A DNA stretch of 10,026 nt from the NCBI GenBank assembly GCA_937967425.1, contig CALBST010000437.1, forward strand, positions 1 through 10,026. Reading direction: 5' to 3'. Within the stretch, counting starts at the first letter, position 1; each line of letters opens with the position of its first letter. Positions 6,120 to 10,026 of this stretch are shown one piece after another. The notes under the pieces were generated by a model. It saw nothing but the letters and a program-made list of their open reading frames with translations. It was not told where the DNA came from and did not search any database. The position numbers and the translations under genes were made by a program. The stretch comes from an uncultured Caulobacteraceae bacterium. GTDB lineage: Bacteria > Pseudomonadota > Alphaproteobacteria > Caulobacterales > TH1-2.

Positions 6120-6419
6120 ATGACGTACGACGAAATCCTGAAGCGCTTCACTGATGGCAACGTGACCGTGCCGGGCAAGAAGGTGAAGTTCGACTTCGGC
6201 GACGCCGGCAAGATCTTCCTCGACGGCGCGGCCGGCAAGGTTTCCGCCGATGACGGCGCTGCCGACACCACGATCAAAGTGAAGCTCGAAGACTTCGTCG
6301 ACATGGCGGGCGGCAAGCTCGATCCGACGGCGGCGTTCATGCAAGGCAAGCTGCGCGTTGAGGGCGACATGGGCGTCGCGATGCAGCTGCAAGGCGTGAT
6401 GGCGAAGCTACGCGGCTAA
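6120..6419 (+). CDS. SCP2 sterol-binding/lipid-transfer domain protein
   Basis: 99 residues consisting of one SCP2 domain. The recognisable parts are the edge strand VKFDFGDAGKIFLDG (22-36), the segment DTTIKVKLEDFVDMAGGKLD (49-68), and the hallmark AFMQGKLRVEGDMGVAMQL (72-90), whose helix lines the lipid tunnel. SCP2 proteins bind fatty acyl chains, acyl-CoA or sterol-like lipids in a hydrophobic cavity; stand-alone bacterial ones have no catalytic residues. No signal peptide is present, so it acts in the cytoplasm. GGAGG at 6107-6111, eight bases before the ATG, fixes the start. The next gene begins two bases after the stop codon, which implies co-transcription and a shared lipid-related role. 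The particular ligand is not known. Confidence 0.93.
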   Translation: MTYDEILKRFTDGNVTVPGKKVKFDFGDAGKIFLDGAAGKVSADDGAADTTIKVKLEDFVDMAGGKLDPTAAFMQGKLRVEGDMGVAMQLQGVMAKLRG

Positions 6420-6421
6420 AC

Positions 6422-7363
6422 GTGGCGTTCGTCCGCGTTCCTGGCAATGAACCGCCCGAAGGGGCGGAAGAGCATTGGCTTGAGGGCCGCGGCGGTGTGA
6501 AGGTGCGGGTGATGACCGCGCCTTCCACCCGCGGCGAGCCGCGCGGATCTGTCATTCTTGCGCCCGGACGCACTGAATTCATCGAAAAGTATTTCGAGGT
6601 GATCCGCGAGCTTCAAGCTCGCGGATTTGCCGTCTTTTGCATCGACTGGCGCGGGCAGGGTCTTTCCGGCCGCGAAGTCGAGAACTCGCTGAAGGGCCAC
6701 TTCGTTAGCTTCGATGATCCGGTCAACGACTTGGCGACGGCGCTCAAGCTTTTGGCTGATCGCTTGCCGCGTCCCTACATTGGACTGGCGCACTCGATGG
6801 GCGGAGCGATCATGCTGCGTGCGTTGATGACGCGGCGGATCGAGTTGGATGCGGTGGCGTTCTCGGCGCCGATGTTCGGCATCAATGGATTGTCGAATTT
6901 CGCCAAAAAGTACGTGCGCTTTATGGTGTCGCTTGGCCTAGGCGGGACGTTCGCGCCTGGCGTTGAGAAGAAATGGAAGCGCGAGAACTTCAAGAAAAAC
7001 CCGGTCACGCATGACAAGCCCCGGCACGATCGCTGCCAAGGCTTGATCGCGGAGGAGCCGCGCTTGGCGCTGGCTGGACCGACTGTCGGTTGGGTCGCGG
7101 CGGCGGCGGACGCGACCGAGGCGTTTCATTCGCCGGGCGCGTTTGCGCATGTGCGCATTCCGGTTCTGATCGCGACGGCTGGTGAAGAGCAACTTGTCGC
7201 CAATGCGAGTCATGACGTGGTGGCGCATGAACTGACCGATGCGCGTCACATCACGATCGAAGGCGCCAAGCACGAAATTCTGATGGAGACCGACGCGATC
7301 CGGAACCAGTTCTGGGACGCGTTCGATCAATTGGTAGAGCGCGTCGTTCCCGCACGCGTTTAA
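6422..7363 (+). CDS. Alpha/beta hydrolase, lysophospholipase (PldB)-like
   Basis: 313 residues with the serine-hydrolase fold of the Hydrolase_4/lysophospholipase group. The oxyanion strand APGRTEFIEKY lies at 47-57 and the WRGQGLSGR motif at 76-84. The nucleophile S125 sits in AHSMGG (Ala replaces the usual first Gly), the acid is probably E256 in ATAGEEQLV where Asp is usual, and the base is H284 in EGAKHEILME. A lid region lies between about 153 and 238. The family cleaves the acyl ester of lysophospholipids or monoacylglycerols; the substrate here is inferred only from family and from the SCP2 neighbour. The start is GTG at 6422, two bases after the SCP2 stop, with no strong Shine-Dalgarno site, so translational coupling is likely. 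No signal peptide is seen, so it is probably cytoplasmic. Alternative: a general carboxylesterase. Confidence 0.88.
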   Translation: MAFVRVPGNEPPEGAEEHWLEGRGGVKVRVMTAPSTRGEPRGSVILAPGRTEFIEKYFEVIRELQARGFAVFCIDWRGQGLSGREVENSLKGHFVSFDDPVNDLATALKLLADRLPRPYIGLAHSMGGAIMLRALMTRRIELDAVAFSAPMFGINGLSNFAKKYVRFMVSLGLGGTFAPGVEKKWKRENFKKNPVTHDKPRHDRCQGLIAEEPRLALAGPTVGWVAAAADATEAFHSPGAFAHVRIPVLIATAGEEQLVANASHDVVAHELTDARHITIEGAKHEILMETDAIRNQFWDAFDQLVERVVPARV

Positions 7364-7376
7364 GGCGGAGGCTCAT

Positions 7377-8429
7377 ATGGCCGGAGAACTTGTTTTAGTC
7401 ACCGGCGGCTCGGGCTTCATCGGCGCGCACTGCATCGTGCAATTGCTGCAGAAGGGCTATCGCGTGCGGACGACCGTGCGTTCGCTCTCGCGCGAAAGCG
7501 AAGTGCGCGCAATGGTGCGCGAAGGCGGCGTTGAAGCCGGCGATAGTCTCAGCTTCGCGACGGCCGATCTAATGAAGGATGATGGCTGGGCGGATGCTGT
7601 TTCCGGCTGCACCTATGTGCTGCACGTCGCTTCGCCGTTCCCGCCCGCTGCGCCGAAACATGAAGACGAGCTGATCATTCCGGCGCGCGACGGCGCGCTG
7701 CGTGTGCTGAAAGCGGCGCGAGAGGCGGGTGTAAAGCGTGTGGTGCTGACCTCATCCTTCGCGGCGATCGGCTATGGGCAGAAGGTTGGAAAGAAGCCCT
7801 ACACCGAAGAAAATTGGACAGACCCAAACGGCGATGACGTGCGGGCCTATGTGAAGTCGAAGACGATCGCGGAGAAGGCGGCGTGGGATTTCATCGCCAA
7901 CGAGGGCGGATCGCTTGAGCTTTCGGTGGTCAATCCGGTCGGCGTGTTTGGGCCGGTGCTGGGGCCCGACTATTCGACCTCAATCCTGCTGGTGCAGCGT
8001 CTGATGGATGGGGCGCTGCCCGGGGTGCCACGCTTGTATTTCGGCGCGGTGGACGTCCGTGACGTAGCCTGGATGCACATCGAGTGCATGACCAATCCGG
8101 CGGCGAAGAGCGAGCGCTTTCTGGCGGTCGCCGGCGATTTTCTCTCGATGAAGGAGATCGCGCAAATCTTGAAGCGGCGGATGGGCGCGGCGGCCAAGCG
8201 CGTGCCGACATTCCAGTTGCCGGATTTCATGGTGCGCATGGCGGCCAAGCGCGATGCGGCAGTGGCGCAGATCCTGCCCGAACTTGGCAAGCACAAGAAC
8301 GCCACCAACGAAAAGGCGCGCAGGCTTCTCGGCTACAAGCCGATCTCGAACGAGGAGTGCATTGTTGCGACAGCCGAAAGCATGGTGAAGCTGGGGCTTC
8401 TGAAGGACTCGCCGAAAAAGGCCGCTTGA
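7377..8429 (+). CDS. NAD(P)-dependent reductase, dihydroflavonol-4-reductase-like extended SDR
   Basis: 350 residues, typical of extended short-chain dehydrogenases. The Rossmann nucleotide motif TGGSGFIG is at 9-16, and R35 in TTVRS suggests preference for NADPH. The catalytic triad is S126 or S127 in LTSSFAAIG, Y158 and K162 in YVKSK. The HVASPF segment (83-88) and the NPVGVFGPVLGP segment match the DFR/cinnamoyl-CoA reductase/Gre2-like aldehyde reductase branch. These enzymes reduce a ketone or aldehyde; in bacteria the substrates are mostly unknown, and flavonoids are not implied. GGAGG at 7367-7371, five bases before ATG, fixes the start. It lies 13 bp after the hydrolase gene, so it is probably the third gene of that operon. 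The stop codon is followed one base later by the ECF promoter candidate, and no terminator separates them. Confidence 0.93.
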   Translation: MAGELVLVTGGSGFIGAHCIVQLLQKGYRVRTTVRSLSRESEVRAMVREGGVEAGDSLSFATADLMKDDGWADAVSGCTYVLHVASPFPPAAPKHEDELIIPARDGALRVLKAAREAGVKRVVLTSSFAAIGYGQKVGKKPYTEENWTDPNGDDVRAYVKSKTIAEKAAWDFIANEGGSLELSVVNPVGVFGPVLGPDYSTSILLVQRLMDGALPGVPRLYFGAVDVRDVAWMHIECMTNPAAKSERFLAVAGDFLSMKEIAQILKRRMGAAAKRVPTFQLPDFMVRMAAKRDAAVAQILPELGKHKNATNEKARRLLGYKPISNEECIVATAESMVKLGLLKDSPKKAA

Positions 8430-8430
8430 A

Positions 8431-8457
8431 TGTCGAAATCGGCGGGCGCCGCGCGTC
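8431..8457 (+). promoter_or_regulatory. Candidate ECF42-type promoter of the DGPF-sigma operon
   Basis: TGTCGA at 8431-8436 and CGTC at 8454-8457 are separated by 17 bp. This fits the bipartite motif I recall for ECF42 targets (TGTCGA in the -35 region, CG[A/T]C in the -10 region). The start would fall near 8464 and give a leader of about 35 nt with a good ribosome-binding site. Plus-strand TGTCGA occurs elsewhere inside genes (2462, 3701, 6891, 8756), but none of those has CG[A/T]C 17 bp downstream. It supports autoregulation by the sigma factor encoded at 8846. Confidence 0.7.
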
Positions 8458-8498
8458 ACTGAGGCGAGGGTGGAAGCCCGGTGATCAGGAGAGATGCG

Positions 8499-8849
8499 AT
8501 GGCGAACTATATGCTGCTCATTTATGGCGACGAATCCGAGTGGGCTCGGCTGACGCCGGATCAGCTCTCGGCGGAAATGGGCGCCTATTTCGCCTACACC
8601 GAAGAGTTGGCGAAGGCAGGCGTGCTGGTTGGCGGTGATGAGCTGCATCCGGTGGCGACGGCGAAGACGCTGAGCCTTTCCGGCGGCAAGCAGAAGGTCG
8701 TCGACGGGCCGTTCGCGGAAACCAAGGAAACGCTCGGCGGCTATTACATGGTCAATGTCGAGAGCATCGAAGACGCGTTGACGTGGGCGGCGAAATGCCC
8801 CGGCGCGAAATACGGGCGGATCGAGGTTCGTCCCGTCGTTATGCGATGA
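8499..8849 (+). CDS. DGPF-domain (YCII-related) protein
   Basis: 116 residues forming one YCII-like ferredoxin-fold domain, the standard size. It begins MANYMLLIYGDE and carries the family signature D69-G70-P71-F72 inside VVDGPFAETKE, followed by LGGYYMVNVESIEDALTWAAKCPGA. YCII-related folds include dechlorination-like and isomerase-like enzymes, but DGPF proteins have no established biochemical role. The start at 8499 is chosen from AGGAGAG at 8487-8493; a GTG at 8481 would put that site inside the coding region. The stop codon overlaps the ATG of the sigma factor gene (ATGA at 8846-8849), so translation is coupled. Such proteins are the conserved genomic companions of ECF42 sigma factors, which suggests a role as target or modulator of that factor. 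Confidence 0.93.
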   Translation: MANYMLLIYGDESEWARLTPDQLSAEMGAYFAYTEELAKAGVLVGGDELHPVATAKTLSLSGGKQKVVDGPFAETKETLGGYYMVNVESIEDALTWAAKCPGAKYGRIEVRPVVMR

Positions 8850-10026
8850 ACGCAGCGGCGGCGGCGGAGCGGGTTGCGCGCGATAGCTATGGGCGCTTGC
8901 TGGCTCTGCTCGCCGCGCGCACACGCGATGTCGCGGCGGCGGAAGATGCATTGGCCGATGCGTTTGCGGCGGCGATTTCGGCATGGCCGCGCGGCGGCGT
9001 GCCGGACAATCCCGAAGCATGGTTGTTTGCCGCCGCGAAGCGCAAGCTGATCGATGCTTCGCGGCGCAAGCGTACGGCAAATGAAGGCGAAGCGCAGCTC
9101 CTGCTCAACATCGAGGAGCTGGAGGCGGAAACGGCGGCGGGCGATGCGCCTGATCGCCGCCTCGGCCTCATGTTCGCGTGCGCGCACCCAGCGATCGAGG
9201 AAAGCGTGCGCACGCCGCTGATGCTGCAAGTCGTGCTCGGCTTTTCGGCGGAGCGCATTGGCGCGGCGTTTCTGGTTGAGCCGGCGGCGATGGGGCAGCG
9301 GCTGGTGCGGGCGAAGAAGAAGATACGCGACGCCGGCATTGGCTTTGATTTGCCGGCGCCGGCGGAATGGGGTGCGCGCTTCGCGGCCGTGCTCGATGCA
9401 ATCTATGCGGCCTATGGTGCTGGCTGGAGCGATCCGCTGGGCGCGGACCCGGAACGGCGCGGCTTGGCGGAGGAGGCAGTGTGGCTGGCGCGGGTGCTGG
9501 CGTCGCAGGTGCGCGAAGAGGCGGAGCCGCTGGGGCTGCTTTCATTGATGCTGCACCTGGAAGCGCGGCGGCCGGCGCGGCGCGATGCGGACGGACGCTT
9601 TGTGCCGCTGGATGAGCAGGATGTCGGGCTTTGGCGGCGCGAGCTGCTCGGCGAAGCGGAGACGCTGCTGAGCGCCGCCGCAGCGATGAAGAAGCCCGGG
9701 AGGTTTCAGCTGGAAGCTGCAATCCAATCCGCGCACGCCACGCGGGCTTGGCGCGGCGAGGCGGACTGGGACGCGATCGTGCTTCTCTATGGTGCGCTTT
9801 CGGAACTGACGGGTTCGCCGGTGGCGCGGTTGAACGCGGCGGCGGCGATCGCGCGGCGCGATGGGCCGGAGAAGGGTTTGGCTGCGGCGGAAGAGGTGGC
9901 GCGGCTACACCCGATCATGAACGAGTATCAGCCCTATTGGGCGCTGAAGGCTGATCTTTGCGCGCGGCTTGGGCGCGCGGAGGCGGCGCGGGCGGCGTAT
10001 GATGAAGCAATCTTGCGCGAGGACGA
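8846..10026 (+). CDS. ECF sigma factor, ECF42 group, with C-terminal TPR-like extension (3'-truncated)
   Basis: The frame is open from ATG 8846 to the window edge, 393 codons without a stop. Sigma region 2 is seen at about 14-77 (AAEDALADAFAAAISAWPRGGVP, then NPEAWLFAAAKRKLIDASRR). Region 4 lies at about 104-165 (LMFACAHPAIEESVRTPLML, then a helix-turn-helix ending MGQRLVRAKKKIRDAGI). From 175 a DUF6596-type extension follows, including LGLLSLMLHLEARRPAR and RFVPLDEQD, and then TPR-like helices (from about 287). A C-terminal extension of this kind plus an adjacent DGPF gene defines ECF42. These factors have no cognate anti-sigma gene nearby; the extension is thought to control activity. The usual LYLIFNEGY-like motif in the extension is replaced here by LDAIYAAYGAG (183-193). 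Translation is probably coupled to the DGPF gene through the ATGA overlap. Confidence 0.92.
   Translation, partial: MNAAAAAERVARDSYGRLLALLAARTRDVAAAEDALADAFAAAISAWPRGGVPDNPEAWLFAAAKRKLIDASRRKRTANEGEAQLLLNIEELEAETAAGDAPDRRLGLMFACAHPAIEESVRTPLMLQVVLGFSAERIGAAFLVEPAAMGQRLVRAKKKIRDAGIGFDLPAPAEWGARFAAVLDAIYAAYGAGWSDPLGADPERRGLAEEAVWLARVLASQVREEAEPLGLLSLMLHLEARRPARRDADGRFVPLDEQDVGLWRRELLGEAETLLSAAAAMKKPGRFQLEAAIQSAHATRAWRGEADWDAIVLLYGALSELTGSPVARLNAAAAIARRDGPEKGLAAAEEVARLHPIMNEYQPYWALKADLCARLGRAEAARAAYDEAILRED

Noticed and set aside
5712..6392. A 226-codon minus-strand open frame across the methyltransferase end and the SCP2 gene
   Set aside because: It is antisense to two genes with clear family motifs, and its composition is that of an Arg-rich shadow.
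8756..8761. Second TGTCGA inside the DGPF gene as another ECF promoter
   Set aside because: No CG[A/T]C lies at the right distance downstream; the bases there are TGAC.
7980..9080. A 366-codon open frame on the minus strand
   Set aside because: It is antisense to the well-supported reductase, DGPF and sigma genes, is rich in Arg, His and Ala as expected for a GC-rich shadow frame, and shows no domain.
1..10026. Mobile element, phage, toxin-antitoxin or defence system
   Set aside because: No transposase, integrase, nuclease or toxin family is recognisable, and coding style is uniform across the window.

Overview
The window is GC-rich and densely coded, and it looks like a chromosomal segment of an alphaproteobacterium, probably near Caulobacterales/Hyphomonadaceae. 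I base this on the protein families, GANTC (CcrM-type) sites, Caulobacter-like promoter shapes and the exported COG4798-type methyltransferase. No tRNA, rRNA, CRISPR array, transposase or phage gene is visible, so this is ordinary chromosome rather than a mobile island. The genus is inferred, not proven.

Layout from left to right. At 1-531 is the C-terminal part of a TPR protein. A CspA-type cold-shock gene (720-929) follows, with a long leader and a strong intrinsic terminator, then a long glutathione S-transferase-like gene with an acidic tail (1005-2066). A 126-bp cloverleaf-shaped inverted repeat (2086-2211) separates it from a convergent class III nucleotide cyclase/TolB-like/TPR protein (2238-4250, minus). 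Upstream of that, on the same strand, is an Hsp20 chaperone gene (4423-4902) with a near-consensus heat-shock (RpoH) promoter at 5029-5054. Divergent from it is a lipoprotein carrying a methyltransferase fold (5115-6014). Next comes a tight gene set for lipid or small-molecule metabolism: an SCP2 lipid-binding protein, a lysophospholipase-like hydrolase, and an NAD(P)-dependent reductase of the dihydroflavonol-4-reductase type (6120-8429). The window ends in a DGPF/YCII protein whose stop codon overlaps the start of an ECF sigma factor with a C-terminal extension (8499 to the right edge).

The most interesting unit is the last one. The DGPF gene next to a sigma factor with a long C-terminal domain is the signature of the ECF42 group. 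Directly upstream, at 8431-8457, is TGTCGA-N17-CGTC, which matches the promoter motif I recall for ECF42 factors, so the pair probably drives its own transcription. The region also carries stress genes of other classes (cold shock, heat shock, GST), but nothing in the sequence shows that they form one regulon. The other observations worth follow-up are the cloverleaf repeat, the Asn-Asp substrate-site pair in the cyclase, and a predicted methyltransferase anchored outside the cytoplasm.
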